A stretch of DNA of 64,000 nt from Haladaptatus sp. DJG-WS-42 (GTDB lineage Archaea; Halobacteriota; Halobacteria; Halobacteriales; Halococcaceae), in assembly GCF_037198285.1 (NCBI RefSeq), contig NZ_CP147243.1, positions 806,001-870,000 of the forward strand, read 5' to 3'. Both the position numbers and the translations under genes were made by a program. The notes below the pieces were generated by a model. That model had not been told where the DNA came from. It worked only from the letters and a program-made list of their open reading frames with translations, and did not search any database. Positions 35,073-44,602 of this stretch are shown piece after piece. Positions within the stretch are counted from its first letter, which is position 1. Every line of letters starts with the position of its first letter.

Positions 35073-36550
35073 TCGAGAATCGGCAGCGGGTGTTTGCCGC
35101 GGTCAACGATGACAACGTCACTTTCGAGTTCGTGAATCCGTTCGAACGTCGGCGGTGAGATGAGCCGCGAGGCCGCAGAGCGGTCGGTGCTTGCCCCGAG
35201 GAAAATCGCGTCGTACTGCGGGGCGTTCGCCGAGAGGAACGCTTCGATGGTCGCCCGCGAGACACGCGTTTCCAGGTTGCCTTCGAAGGCGTCAACGAGG
35301 TCTGAGAGCATGTGCTCTGCGGCGCGGCGCTGGTTGGGTGCGGTGATGCAGTTTGCGACGCTCACCCGCCCCGTGCGTCCGGCTAGTCTGAGGCCGAAAT
35401 CAATCATCGCGTGGGCCACGTCGCTTGGCTGGCGGATGGGGACAAGAATGTGCTTCCACCGGGTGCGCCCGCCAACCGAGCGGTGGACGGCCACGTCAAC
35501 CTCGCTGCGAAACAGCGTGCGGACGAACGGCGACAGCGCGCCGTGGCGCTCTTCGTAGGGCGTGACAATCAGGTCGCAGTTGGTCGATTGCGCCGTCTGG
35601 ATGACCGTCTGTGCTGGCGAGGTGCCATCGACTGCGACGACGACTTCCACGGGAACCCCGACTTTCGTCCGGAGGCGATTCGCCCACGCCTCTAAGTCGG
35701 CCGCAGCATCGGTCGCGGCTTTCGTCTCCGCCTGTTCTTCGAGGGGCTGTTTTTCGCCGCTGTCGGTGAGCACCTGTGCGTCGTGGCCGAGCAAGGCGGC
35801 TTCGGCTGCCGCGATGGCTTCGTCGTCGACGATGTCGAGGAGGACGACCTTTCCGGCGTCGTGGGCCGCAGCGAGGCGCGCGCCGAACATGGCAGACGTC
35901 TCCGGATGCTCACCACGCATCGGGACGAGGACGTGGTCGTCGCCTTTCGTCGATTGATACAGGAAGCGGGCTCTGCGCTGGTAGAACTGCTGTTTCCAGA
36001 AGACAAAGGCGAGCGCGACGATTGCACTGGAAGCGGCAACCGAGAGGACGTAGTCGAACTGGGTCGAGCCAGCGACGAGGGTGAGGAGTGCCGTCGAAAA
36101 CGCAGAGGGCTCTTCGATATCGAACATCCACGTCGCAAGCGCGGTGAGGAAGATGCCAAGTCCGGCGCTGACCGCACTCACCGACTGGCCACTCGGTGCC
36201 GGCGTGAATGGACTGATGGCGACGAGTTCGAACGCGCCCCAGCCACAGAGCGCGCCGATGGTGAGTCCGGCGACGAACTTGCCGGGCTTCGAGTATTTCC
36301 CTTCGGGGTCTGCAAACAGCGTGTACGTGCCAGCAGCGAGCGGTGGAAACAGCAGGAACGAGAGTTGTTCGAGCGAGTTCGAGATGGCGGTAACGGTGGC
36401 GATGAGCAGCGGAACGAGGACGACAACGGAGAGATGAACCAGATTGCGCGTACTCTCGACCCAGCGTCGGAGGTCTCTGAGGCGACGCCGTTCGAGGCGT
36501 TTGGCTCGGGCGTAGTAGGTGGCGAGACGAGTGCGCACCGAATCGAGCAT
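35069..36550 (-). CDS. HPP-like membrane protein fused to universal-stress domain(s)
   Basis: A 493-residue protein. Residues about 28-190 hold five to six membrane helices and resemble the HPP family (LLFPPLAAGTYTLFADPEGK; here FPP in place of HPP). Residues about 200-493 form two UspA-like nucleotide-binding units (HVLVPMRGEH..., then RWKHILVPIRQPSDVAHAMI). HPP/USP proteins are linked to ion or nitrite transport and stress sensing; function unknown here. The start at 36550 gives MLDSVRTRL; the long upstream frame is non-homologous. It converges with the K+ channel gene. Confidence 0.85.
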   Translation of the reverse strand: MLDSVRTRLATYYARAKRLERRRLRDLRRWVESTRNLVHLSVVVLVPLLIATVTAISNSLEQLSFLLFPPLAAGTYTLFADPEGKYSKPGKFVAGLTIGALCGWGAFELVAISPFTPAPSGQSVSAVSAGLGIFLTALATWMFDIEEPSAFSTALLTLVAGSTQFDYVLSVAASSAIVALAFVFWKQQFYQRRARFLYQSTKGDDHVLVPMRGEHPETSAMFGARLAAAHDAGKVVLLDIVDDEAIAAAEAALLGHDAQVLTDSGEKQPLEEQAETKAATDAAADLEAWANRLRTKVGVPVEVVVAVDGTSPAQTVIQTAQSTNCDLIVTPYEERHGALSPFVRTLFRSEVDVAVHRSVGGRTRWKHILVPIRQPSDVAHAMIDFGLRLAGRTGRVSVANCITAPNQRRAAEHMLSDLVDAFEGNLETRVSRATIEAFLSANAPQYDAIFLGASTDRSAASRLISPPTFERIHELESDVVIVDRGKHPLPILD

Positions 36551-36587
36551 TGCCAGACGTTCGAAAGTGGCCTTGAAAGGCCTTTCT

Positions 36588-37313
36588 CTACAGCGAAGTC
36601 GTCGCGGTGAGCGCGATGCGGATGGCGCGCTCGACGTTGTTTTTCGCCTTGTCGGGGAGTTCTTCGCCTTCAGTCTCGCCCTTCTGTGTGCCTTCGACGA
36701 GGTTGCCGTCAACCGTACAGATGGCCCCGGCGCGCAGGCCCTTGCGGCGGGCGAGCGTGAAGACGGCGGCGGCTTCCATCTCGACCGACAGCAGGTTTGC
36801 GGCTTCCCACGCATTCACGAACTCGTCGGTTTCCGCGTAAAACGCGTCGTCGGAGGCGATGGGGCCGACGTGGACGTCTTCGTCGTTTGCCTCTGCGGCG
36901 TTGACGAGTTCCGTGAGCACGTCGTAGTCGGGGACGGCGGGGAACTCGACGTCCTCGTAGCGTTTCGAGGTGCCTTCGTTTTTCGCCGCGCCGGTTGCGA
37001 CAATCATGTCGCCGATTTCGATGCCTTCCTGGAGTGCGCCCGTCGTCCCGACGCGGATGAACGTCTCGACGCCGACGCGGGAGAGTTCTTCGACGGCGAT
37101 TGCGGCGGAGGGACAGCCAATCCCGGTCGAACAGATGGTGAGTTCGCGGCCCTCGAACTCCGCGTTTACGACCTTGTACTCACGATTCTCAGCGACGAGT
37201 TCGACGTTCTCACACTGCTTTGCGATGCGGTCGACGCGACCCGGGTCGCCCGGGATGAGTGCGATATCAGTCACGTCGCCTTCTGAAACGAGGAGGTGGG
37301 GCTGTTTTGCCAT
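36588..37313 (-). CDS. udp: Uridine phosphorylase
   Basis: A 241-residue purine/uridine phosphorylase-family enzyme. IALIPGDPGRVDRIA (about residues 17-31) binds phosphate, STGIGCPSAAIAVEEL follows, and SVEMEAAAVFTLA (about 181-193) has the Glu-Met-Glu ribose contact typical of uridine phosphorylases. It splits uridine to uracil and ribose-1-phosphate. The R1P can enter the pentose bisphosphate route through the PfkB and R15P isomerase genes just downstream in the cluster. The start at 37313 gives MAKQPHLLVSEG. Confidence 0.93.
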   Translation of the reverse strand: MAKQPHLLVSEGDVTDIALIPGDPGRVDRIAKQCENVELVAENREYKVVNAEFEGRELTICSTGIGCPSAAIAVEELSRVGVETFIRVGTTGALQEGIEIGDMIVATGAAKNEGTSKRYEDVEFPAVPDYDVLTELVNAAEANDEDVHVGPIASDDAFYAETDEFVNAWEAANLLSVEMEAAAVFTLARRKGLRAGAICTVDGNLVEGTQKGETEGEELPDKAKNNVERAIRIALTATTSL

Positions 37314-37359
37314 ACGCGCACTCACAGGAGGCGCGGCAAAAAATACGACGGGTTTGCGG

Positions 37360-38229
37360 TCAGTGCGTTTCGAGGAACGCGTCCACGCGCGCTGGTGTGA
37401 GCGAACCGCGAGCGCCGACTTGCTGACTCGCAAGCGCGCCACACGCCGCGGCGAATTCGAGCGAGTCGGGAAGCGAGTCCCCTGTGAGTTGGGCGTGGAT
37501 GAAGCCCGCGGCGAACGCGTCGCCTGCGCCGGTCGAGTCGGTGGTTTCGATGTCGAAGCCCGGATGTGAGGCGAGTTTGCCCCCCGAAATGAGTTGTGCC
37601 CCGCCCGCCCCGAACTTGGTGACGACGACGCGATTTGGGGTGTCGAGGTCGAATTTCTCCGCTGCTTGCTCGGCTTCGTGCCGGTTGAGAAAGAGGTAAT
37701 CGACGTGTGGGAACGTTGCAGAGAAGTCACGAGAGGCGACGCGTCGGCCCGGGTCGAAACTGACGGGCACGCCGGCTTCAGCCGCGAGGGCAGCGAGGTG
37801 GGCTGCGGTGTCCGGACGTTGACTCGTCAGATGGAGGTGGTCTGCACTCGTGACGTAGTCGGCATCCACGTTTTCGGGCGTGACGGCTTCGTTCGCGCCC
37901 TTGTTGCCGAGCACCATCACCTCGCCCGTCTGGTCGACGATGAGGTACTTGACGGCGGTTTCCGCCTCGACTTCGAGGAGGTGTGAGAGGTCGAGTCCGG
38001 CACCAGTCAGTTCTTCGCGGGCGAGCGTGCCGTTTTCGTCGGTTCCGACGCTTCCGATGAGTCCCGCCGTCGTACCGAGCCCGGCGAGGGCAACGGCGGT
38101 GTTGGCCGCGCTCCCGCCGCCTGCCGTGCGCTGGGACTCGATGAGCGCTTCACCGTCGGGTTTGGGCAGACGGTCGACACGCAAAGTCAGGTCCCAGTTG
38201 ACGTGGCCAGCACAGATGACGCGGGGCAT
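37360..38229 (-). CDS. PfkB-family sugar kinase, probable ribose-1-phosphate kinase
   Basis: A 289-residue ribokinase-fold enzyme with GGGSAANTAVALAGLG (about residues 38-53) and the catalytic DSTGAGDAFAAGF (Asp base, about 231-243). In the pentose bisphosphate pathway described for haloarchaea, a PfkB-family kinase phosphorylates ribose-1-phosphate to ribose-1,5-bisphosphate. Its position between uridine phosphorylase and R15P isomerase strongly suggests that role; a simple nucleoside or sugar kinase remains possible. Confidence 0.85.
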   Translation of the reverse strand: MPRVICAGHVNWDLTLRVDRLPKPDGEALIESQRTAGGGSAANTAVALAGLGTTAGLIGSVGTDENGTLAREELTGAGLDLSHLLEVEAETAVKYLIVDQTGEVMVLGNKGANEAVTPENVDADYVTSADHLHLTSQRPDTAAHLAALAAEAGVPVSFDPGRRVASRDFSATFPHVDYLFLNRHEAEQAAEKFDLDTPNRVVVTKFGAGGAQLISGGKLASHPGFDIETTDSTGAGDAFAAGFIHAQLTGDSLPDSLEFAAACGALASQQVGARGSLTPARVDAFLETH

Positions 38230-38268
38230 TAACACCGCCACTTCGGTGGGTGAGACAAAAAAGTCTGC

Positions 38269-39093
38269 TTACCCGAGGACGGTGAACAGCAAGAGGTTGT
38301 GTGCGCCGGGGCCGAGGCCAACGGCGGCGATGAGCGCGAGCAGGAGGTAGCCCTCCCGTGGGCTTTCGCGGACCGTCTCTGCGAGAAACGCGACGACGAC
38401 GGTGGCGAGTGCGATTTTCACGAGGACGAACAGCCACACCGTGCCGAGCACCTCAGCCGTGGGGAGGGCGGCGGCGAACTCAATAATGGCTCTCGAAAGT
38501 GGCGTCTGCTCGCCAAAGCCGAGCGCGTCGATGCCGACCGCCGTCGAGACGCCGTCGAGCGTGTGGCCAAACACGACAAGCGCGCCCGCGCTCCCGGTGG
38601 TGGCCGCAATGTCGGGGAGGCCGGTGCGGATGCCCGCCCAGACGAGCGCGGCGAGGAGCACAGCGATGAGGAGGCCAATGGCGGGCCAGAAAAGCATCAA
38701 GCCAGATTGCGCACCGACGGCGAGCGTCGCCCCAGCCACAAGGAAGATACCGAGCAGGCCTGTCGCCGCGAGGATGCCGGGCGCAGAGCGCAGCGCCCAG
38801 TCGTCTGCGGGAAGGCGAGACGAGACGGCCCAGATCGCCCCGGCGATGACGAACGTCGAACCGTACACAGTCGGCGAACTGAACAGCGGCGCAATTGCCG
38901 AGGGCAGTCCCTCAATCTGATAGAGGACGTACAAACTCGACCCGACGACCATCCACGGTGCGAAGGCGACGACGAGGCGGCGGGTGACCGGTGGGTTGCG
39001 CCGGTAGAGCGCGCCACCGACGACGGCGAGGGAGACGAAAAGAGCCAACACAAAAGGGAGCGGTGGAATCGAAAATCCGTCCGGAAGTACCAT
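38269..39093 (-). CDS. DUF63-family membrane protein
   Basis: A 274-residue polytopic membrane protein with about seven hydrophobic segments (for example FVLALFVSLAVVGGALY, YGSTFVIAGAIWAVS, GILAATGLLGIFLVAGATLA, LLLALIAAVGLGPGAHNLLL). It matches the archaeal DUF63 family of unknown function, here lying inside the nucleoside-breakdown cluster between the kinase and isomerase genes. It could be a nucleoside or base transporter, but only its position suggests this. The second Met (39093) is chosen over 39099. Confidence 0.8.
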   Translation of the reverse strand: MVLPDGFSIPPLPFVLALFVSLAVVGGALYRRNPPVTRRLVVAFAPWMVVGSSLYVLYQIEGLPSAIAPLFSSPTVYGSTFVIAGAIWAVSSRLPADDWALRSAPGILAATGLLGIFLVAGATLAVGAQSGLMLFWPAIGLLIAVLLAALVWAGIRTGLPDIAATTGSAGALVVFGHTLDGVSTAVGIDALGFGEQTPLSRAIIEFAAALPTAEVLGTVWLFVLVKIALATVVVAFLAETVRESPREGYLLLALIAAVGLGPGAHNLLLFTVLG

Positions 39094-39135
39094 AGCCACA
39101 CTCGTGGCCGGAAGCAGTAAACGCGTTGCGGTCTC

Positions 39136-40095
39136 TCAGAGTTCTTCCCACGGGTTGGTGACTCGCTCGCCGAACAGTTCGCGCATAAGGATGACGATGC
39201 TCTCTGGGGGGAACTGGCCGCGTTCGGTGACGATGGCGTCGACGTAGCGCGGCGGCGTCACGTCGAAGGCGGGATTATTGATGCGAATGTCACCAATCTC
39301 CGCGCGCACGTCGTCTGCGACGACTTCCGTCGCGTCGCGCTCTTCGATTTCGACGGTGTGGCCCGTCATCGTCGCCGGGTGGAGTTTGATGGTCTGGGCG
39401 GCGACCATCACCTGCGTTCCCATGTCGCGGGCGTTCACGGCGAGACCGCTCGTGCCGATTTTGTTGATGACCGAGCCGTCTGCGGCGATGCTGTCCGCGC
39501 CGACGAGGACGTGGTCGACGTCGTTCAGGTAGTGGCGCGCGGCGTTGTCCACGATGAGCGTGACATCGACGCCCAGTTCGGTGAGTTCGCGGGCGGTGAT
39601 GTGGCCCTGATTGCGTGGGCGCGTCTCGCGGACGTAGGCGGTGAGTTCTTTCCCATCTTCGACGGCGGCGCGCACGCACGCGATGACGTCCGTCGAGTGG
39701 CAGTGGGTCATGATGGTGTCGCCGTCGCGCAAGCGGTTGCCGCCAAAGCGCCCGAGGTCGTCTTGGGCGCGTTCTAGTTGACCACAGAAGGCGGCGACGC
39801 GCCGCGCAATCGAGTTCTGCAGTTCCTCGACCGTGGTTCCCTCCATTCCGAGCAGGACGTAGCGAAGCGCGTTCGGGAGGCTGACCGCGGTCGGTCGGGT
39901 GTCGTGAAGCACGCGCGCAGCAGCCCGGAGTTCGGCACGGAACTCCTCGGGAGTGGCCGCCGTGCTCGCTTCGGCCTGTGCACCAAGGGCGCGCGCGGCG
40001 GCGTCCGCGATGGTTGCCGCGCCGCGAATCTCCATCTCCGCGATGGCTGACGCCGTTTCGGTCACCTCGGTGTGGAGCGTCTCAGGCGTGTTCAT
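39136..40095 (-). CDS. Ribose-1,5-bisphosphate isomerase (eIF2B-like)
   Basis: A 319-residue eIF2B-alpha/MtnA-family protein. The Cys-containing loop [18 protein letters not shown] (about residues 128-145) and the Asp in [20 protein letters not shown] (about 200-219) occupy the positions of the catalytic Cys and Asp of archaeal R15P isomerase. It converts ribose-1,5-bisphosphate to ribulose-1,5-bisphosphate. In haloarchaea without RuBisCO this product is dephosphorylated and cleaved. Its neighbours udp, PfkB and deoC support that pathway; MtnA-like activity is the alternative. Confidence 0.88.
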   Translation of the reverse strand: MNTPETLHTEVTETASAIAEMEIRGAATIADAAARALGAQAEASTAATPEEFRAELRAAARVLHDTRPTAVSLPNALRYVLLGMEGTTVEELQNSIARRVAAFCGQLERAQDDLGRFGGNRLRDGDTIMTHCHSTDVIACVRAAVEDGKELTAYVRETRPRNQGHITARELTELGVDVTLIVDNAARHYLNDVDHVLVGADSIAADGSVINKIGTSGLAVNARDMGTQVMVAAQTIKLHPATMTGHTVEIEERDATEVVADDVRAEIGDIRINNPAFDVTPPRYVDAIVTERGQFPPESIVILMRELFGERVTNPWEEL

Positions 40096-40167
40096 GACAT
40101 CTATTTGGTATCCCGCGGGGAAAAGTCGATGGGGCAATTTTTACACAGAGAGCGTTTTTGGTGCGAT

Positions 40168-40812
40168 ATGAACGCAGACCGCCTCGCCTCCATGCTCGAC
40201 CACACGGTGCTCGGTCCTGAGACGACCTTTGACGACGTCCTCGCCGTCCTCGATGACGCGACCGAGTACGGCATGAACGCCTGCATCCCGCCGTGCTACG
40301 TCAAAGAAGCGAACGAGTATGCTCCCGACGTGACGCTCGCAACCGTCGTTGGGTTCCCACATGGGCAAAACACGACCACCGCAAAGCGCGACGAAGCAGA
40401 AGACGTGTGGAAAGACGGTGCAGACGAGATTGACATGGTCATCAACATCGGCCGCCTCAAAGCCGGTGAGTACGACGCCGTGCGTGAGGACATCGCAGAA
40501 GTCGTCGCCGCCGTTCCCCTCCCGGTGAAGGTCATCATCGAAACGGCGCTACTCACCGAGGACGAGAAGCACAAAGCCTCCGAGTTGGCCAAGGACGCGG
40601 ACGCCGCCTACGTCAAGACCTCGACCGGTTTCGCGGACGGCGGCGCGACCGTTTCTGACGTGGAACTGATGGCAGAATACCTCCCCGTCAAGGCGAGCGG
40701 CGGTGTCGGCAACTGGGAAGAGGCAAAGGCGATGTTTGAGGCAGGCGCAGAGCGCATTGGCGCGTCCTCGGGTGTCGCCATCATGGAGAGTTTCTTCGAC
40801 GCACAGAAATAA
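40168..40812 (+). CDS. deoC: Deoxyribose-phosphate aldolase
   Basis: A 214-residue DeoC TIM barrel. The Schiff-base Lys lies in YVKTSTGF (about residues 151-158) and the second Lys in PVKASGGVG (about 176-184). It splits 2-deoxyribose-5-phosphate to glyceraldehyde-3-phosphate and acetaldehyde, completing deoxynucleoside breakdown in the same cluster as uridine phosphorylase. The start at 40168 gives [16 protein letters not shown], the family N-terminus. It diverges from the isomerase gene at 40095. Confidence 0.95.
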   Translation: MNADRLASMLDHTVLGPETTFDDVLAVLDDATEYGMNACIPPCYVKEANEYAPDVTLATVVGFPHGQNTTTAKRDEAEDVWKDGADEIDMVINIGRLKAGEYDAVREDIAEVVAAVPLPVKVIIETALLTEDEKHKASELAKDADAAYVKTSTGFADGGATVSDVELMAEYLPVKASGGVGNWEEAKAMFEAGAERIGASSGVAIMESFFDAQK

Positions 40813-40932
40813 ACCGAGATGGGTGAAGTGCGGTCAATCAAGATGAGTGACTGTTCGAGCGGTGTGTAAACTGCTCTATTGAAAATGCAGTATAGCAGCG
40901 TGATTATTCGGGCTGGGTTGCTCGGACGCTCA

Positions 40933-42183
40933 CTACTCAGCGACGGTGGTGAGGGCATACATCTCCCCAATCTCATCGAGGACAAATACGGTATTACGAG
41001 CAACCACCGGTCGAGAAATACTCCTACCATCAAGTGAGAACTCACCGAGGAGACACCCGCTCGCGGCGTCAAGTGCCCAAACCCCGCGACTTCCATCAGT
41101 TTGACCGTTGTTCACCCCAGCGTAGAGGACGCTATCGGCGACTTCCGCTGGCGTCGTCACGGTTCCAGTCTCGAACTCCCGGCTCCAGACGTACTCACCT
41201 GTCTCGGCAGCAAGTGCGGCAAAACGATACCCGTTCGCGGCGCTCCTCCCCGAGCAGTACACCCGGCCGTCAGCAATTCCATCGACGCTTTCCAATCCAG
41301 ACTGCTCCCATAGAGTTGTCCCGTCAGCAGTCGAGAGGGCGAGCGCTGTCTCCGACGTTCCCTCGACGCCGAGGTAGAGCGTTCCATCTTGGACACCACC
41401 GAATCTGACATTCAGGTTGACATCGTCCACTGGAAGTGTCCGCCGCCACCGTTCGTTCCCGCTCATCGTGACCGAGAGAAGGACACCATCTTCCCACGCT
41501 ACGTAGACTGCGTCACCGTCAGCGGAGACGGTCCATCCGAATTCTCCTTCCCCCGGAACGTCGTCGTATTGCCACAATGACTCACCGGATGTTGCATCGA
41601 GTGCGTCCAATCTGACGAACGTCTCCTCGAAATTCTCTGAGGCAGTCGGGTACTTCGAAGTGACGACATACACCTGCCCGTCTGCGACGGCAACATCACT
41701 CACACTCGCATTCTCTTCGGCCTCGAAGCGCCAGTCAGTTGACCCAGTAGCTGCGTTAATCGCTCGAACCGTCTCGATACCGGCGAGGAGTACACGCCTG
41801 TCGGTGGCTGCAACCACGTCGGTATTCGCATCCTCGATTTGAAGGTGCTGCTTGGGGGTTCCATCGAAGTTGTATGCGACGATGCCCTGAGACACGCTCG
41901 CGTACAGAACATCATTGACGATGCGCAGGTCATCAGCATCGTTTCCAATATTTTTCTGCCACCGCACAGTCGGTTCCCAAGTTCGGTCACATTTGCTGGA
42001 CGGTGGGTTGGTTCTGGCCTCTTTAGTCGTCGTCTCGGTCGTTGTGCTAGTCTCCGTGAGTGTTGTTTGTGGCTGGGTGTCCAAACAGCCGGAGACGCTG
42101 GTGAACACTCCAACTCCAATCAAACCAAGGAGGGCACGGCGCGAGCAATGGGGCACAGGTAGAATATTTGAAGTGAGAATCAA
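40933..42183 (-). CDS. Tat-exported lipoprotein with PQQ-like beta-propeller
   Basis: A 416-residue secreted protein. The N-terminus has a twin-arginine signal (CSRRALLGLIGVGVFTSVSG) and a lipobox ending in Cys (about residue 33), then a Thr-rich linker. It continues as six to eight WD/PQQ-like blades (for example GIVAYNFDGTPKQHLQIED, VRAINAATGSTDWRFEAEE, VWALDAASGCLLGEF). It is anchored outside the membrane and probably binds ligands or partner proteins. No enzyme role is visible. It diverges from the MtaB-like gene at 42354. Confidence 0.88.
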   Translation of the reverse strand: MILTSNILPVPHCSRRALLGLIGVGVFTSVSGCLDTQPQTTLTETSTTTETTTKEARTNPPSSKCDRTWEPTVRWQKNIGNDADDLRIVNDVLYASVSQGIVAYNFDGTPKQHLQIEDANTDVVAATDRRVLLAGIETVRAINAATGSTDWRFEAEENASVSDVAVADGQVYVVTSKYPTASENFEETFVRLDALDATSGESLWQYDDVPGEGEFGWTVSADGDAVYVAWEDGVLLSVTMSGNERWRRTLPVDDVNLNVRFGGVQDGTLYLGVEGTSETALALSTADGTTLWEQSGLESVDGIADGRVYCSGRSAANGYRFAALAAETGEYVWSREFETGTVTTPAEVADSVLYAGVNNGQTDGSRGVWALDAASGCLLGEFSLDGRSISRPVVARNTVFVLDEIGEMYALTTVAE

Positions 42184-42353
42184 AGCGTTTGTGTTGGAGT
42201 GTTGAATGGTTCGCGCTCATCTGCTGTTTTTCCATATCGATGAGCGTCTGCTCGCTACTGAATTTCTGGTGATTGCCCTATTATCGAAGGCATACGAGTA
42301 GCCAGTCAATCCGTCGCGTTTTTGCCTCCCCGGCCGTTAACGACGCCAAGCGA

Positions 42354-43607
42354 ATGGCCCGCTATCACATCGAGACGTACGGGTGTACCTCGAATCAAGG
42401 CGAGAGTCGCTACATCGAGCAGGCGCTCCGCGACGGGGGACACTACCGCGCAGAGGGCCCCGAAGACGCCGACGTCGCCATCCTCAACACCTGTACCGTC
42501 ATCGAAAAGACCGAACGCAACATGATTCGGCGGGCGGAAGAACTCCAGTCTACGACAGCCGACCTCATCGTCACCGGTTGTATGGCACTCGCACAGGGCG
42601 AAGAGTTCGAAGACGCCGGTATCGACGCACAGATTCTTCACTGGGACGAAGTGCCGACGGCGGTGCTCAACGGCGAGTGCCCGACCCCGACGCCCGACTC
42701 GAAGCCGATTCTCGATGGCGTCATCGGGATTCTCCCCATCGCCCGCGGCTGTATGAGCAACTGCTCGTACTGCATCACGAAGTTCGCCACGGGCAAAATC
42801 GACTCTCCACCCGTCGAAGAGAACGTCCGAAAGGCCCGCGCGCTGGTCCACGCCGGTGCGAAAGAGATTCGCATTACCGGTCAGGACACCGGCGTCTACG
42901 GCTGGGACAAGGGCGAACGCCAACTCCACACCCTGCTTGATGAAATCTGCCAGATAGAGGGCGACTTCCGCGTGCGCGTCGGGATGGCGAACCCGAAGGG
43001 TGTTCACGGCATTCAGGACGAACTCGCCGAAGTGTTCGCCAAACACGACAAGCTCTACAACTTCTTGCACGCGCCCGTCCAGAGCGGGTCGAACGACGTG
43101 CTGGGGGACATGCGCCGCCAACACCAAGTCGAAGAGTACGTCGAAGTCGTCGAAACGTTCGACGACCACCTCGACTACTGGACGCTGTCGACAGATTTCA
43201 TCGTCGGCTTCCCGACCGAGACGGACGCAGACCACCAGATGAGCATGGCGCTCCTGCGCGAAACCCGTCCGGAGAAGGTGAACATCACGCGCTTCTCGAA
43301 GCGCCCCGGGACGGACGCCGCGAAGCTGAAAGGCCTCGGCGGGACGCTCAAGAAAGAGCGCTCGAAGGAGATGTCCACGGCGAAGCACGAAATCGTGGGC
43401 GAGGCCTACGAGGAGATGGTTGGGACAGTTCAGCGAGATTGCCTCGTCGTAGAGCAGGGCACGGGCGACTCCGTGAAGTGCCGAGACGGAGCGTATCGCC
43501 AAATCATCGTCCAGAACGCGTCAGAACACGGCATCGAACCCGGCGACTTCGTGGACGTTGAAGTTACGGGTCAGCAGACGGTGTACGCCTTCGGCAAACC
43601 GCTGTAA
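42354..43607 (+). CDS. tRNA (N6-threonylcarbamoyladenosine-37) methylthiotransferase, MtaB/CDKAL1 type
   Basis: A 417-residue radical-SAM enzyme. The N-terminal UPF0004 domain has three cysteines (ETYGCTSNQGESR; LNTCTV; VTGCMAL). The radical-SAM cluster is CMSNCSYC (about 134-141), and a C-terminal TRAM domain follows (about 355-415, GDFVDVEVTGQQTVYAF). It converts t6A to ms2t6A at position 37 of ANN-decoding tRNAs. The start at 42354 gives MARYHIETYGC; the upstream extension is non-homologous. Confidence 0.95.
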   Translation: MARYHIETYGCTSNQGESRYIEQALRDGGHYRAEGPEDADVAILNTCTVIEKTERNMIRRAEELQSTTADLIVTGCMALAQGEEFEDAGIDAQILHWDEVPTAVLNGECPTPTPDSKPILDGVIGILPIARGCMSNCSYCITKFATGKIDSPPVEENVRKARALVHAGAKEIRITGQDTGVYGWDKGERQLHTLLDEICQIEGDFRVRVGMANPKGVHGIQDELAEVFAKHDKLYNFLHAPVQSGSNDVLGDMRRQHQVEEYVEVVETFDDHLDYWTLSTDFIVGFPTETDADHQMSMALLRETRPEKVNITRFSKRPGTDAAKLKGLGGTLKKERSKEMSTAKHEIVGEAYEEMVGTVQRDCLVVEQGTGDSVKCRDGAYRQIIVQNASEHGIEPGDFVDVEVTGQQTVYAFGKPL

Positions 43608-43627
43608 GGTTTGCTTAACAGACCGTT

Positions 43628-44548
43628 TCAATCGTCAAACCGGCGGAGCAGTCGGTTGGTTTCCTCGTCTTCTTTCCATTCCCCCAACTCTTTCGGGTCG
43701 ATGTGGACGAACACGTCGTCAACCTGAGATATATCCCGAATTGCATTGACGACGGCCGTTTCGATGTCGTGAGCTTCCATCAGCGTGAGGTCGCCTTCGA
43801 CCTCGATGTGCAGGCTTACGTCGATTTCCGGGCCGACGTAGTGGGCGATGACTTCGTGTGCACCAGACACTTGGGGGTGAGCGAGCGCGCGTCGGAGGAT
43901 TTCGATTCGGAGTTCTTCTGGCGGGGCCGCGCCGACGAGGTAGGCGACGTTGTCGCGGACGATTTCGATGCCCGTGTAGAGAATGCCAATCGAAACGAGG
44001 CCCGCGGCGAGTGGGTCTAAGATGGGGAAGCCGATGGATGCGCCGACCACGCCGACGAGCGCGGCGCTCGCAGTCAGGATGTCGTTCCGGTTATCGAGCG
44101 CAGCGGCGGTGACCGCAGGCGAGTGATACCGACTGCCCACGTCGAGGCAGTAGCGATAGAGGCCGAATTTGATGACCGCGGCCCCCGAGAGCACGACGAT
44201 GGCGAAGGGGCCTGCAGGAGGTGAGACGGTTCCGTTTACCACAGACGAGGCGGCTTGGACGAGGATGAGCACGCCCGCGACGAAGATGCCGATGGCGATG
44301 ACGAGCGAGACGAACGGCTCGATTCGCTCGTGGCCGTGGGGGTGTTCGAAGTCCGGCGGTTGGGTGGTGAGATAGAGGCCACCGAGAACGACCGCCGAGT
44401 ACACCGCGTCCGCGAGACTGTTTACGGCTTCTGAGCCAACGGCCAGCGAGCCGGTGGTGTACCATACCGCCGCCTTCGTCGCCATAAGCACGAAGTTCAC
44501 CCCCAATATAACGAGGCCAACCCGACGGATTGCGGCGGCGCGCGACAT
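43628..44548 (-). CDS. Cation diffusion facilitator (CDF) metal transporter
   Basis: A 306-residue CDF protein. About six membrane helices (residues 10-195) carry Asp-containing metal sites (VNSLADAVYS near residue 41 and ALDNRNDILTA near 150), followed by a C-terminal cytoplasmic domain (about 200-306, ISQVDDVFVHIDPKELGEWK). Members export Zn, Fe, Mn or Co by proton antiport; which metal is not determinable. It lies 54 bp from the HIT gene on the same strand. Confidence 0.9.
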   Translation of the reverse strand: MSRAAAIRRVGLVILGVNFVLMATKAAVWYTTGSLAVGSEAVNSLADAVYSAVVLGGLYLTTQPPDFEHPHGHERIEPFVSLVIAIGIFVAGVLILVQAASSVVNGTVSPPAGPFAIVVLSGAAVIKFGLYRYCLDVGSRYHSPAVTAAALDNRNDILTASAALVGVVGASIGFPILDPLAAGLVSIGILYTGIEIVRDNVAYLVGAAPPEELRIEILRRALAHPQVSGAHEVIAHYVGPEIDVSLHIEVEGDLTLMEAHDIETAVVNAIRDISQVDDVFVHIDPKELGEWKEDEETNRLLRRFDD

Positions 44549-44602
44549 GGAGTCGTGGTTGGCGACCCGAGCGTATAGTGGCTTCGCCGTGCGGTTGTCG
44601 GA

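Noticed and set aside
42306-43502. 398-codon minus-strand frame opposite the MtaB-like gene
   Set aside because: Long antisense frames are common in high-GC genes. The plus-strand protein has clear radical-SAM motifs and the antisense one has none.
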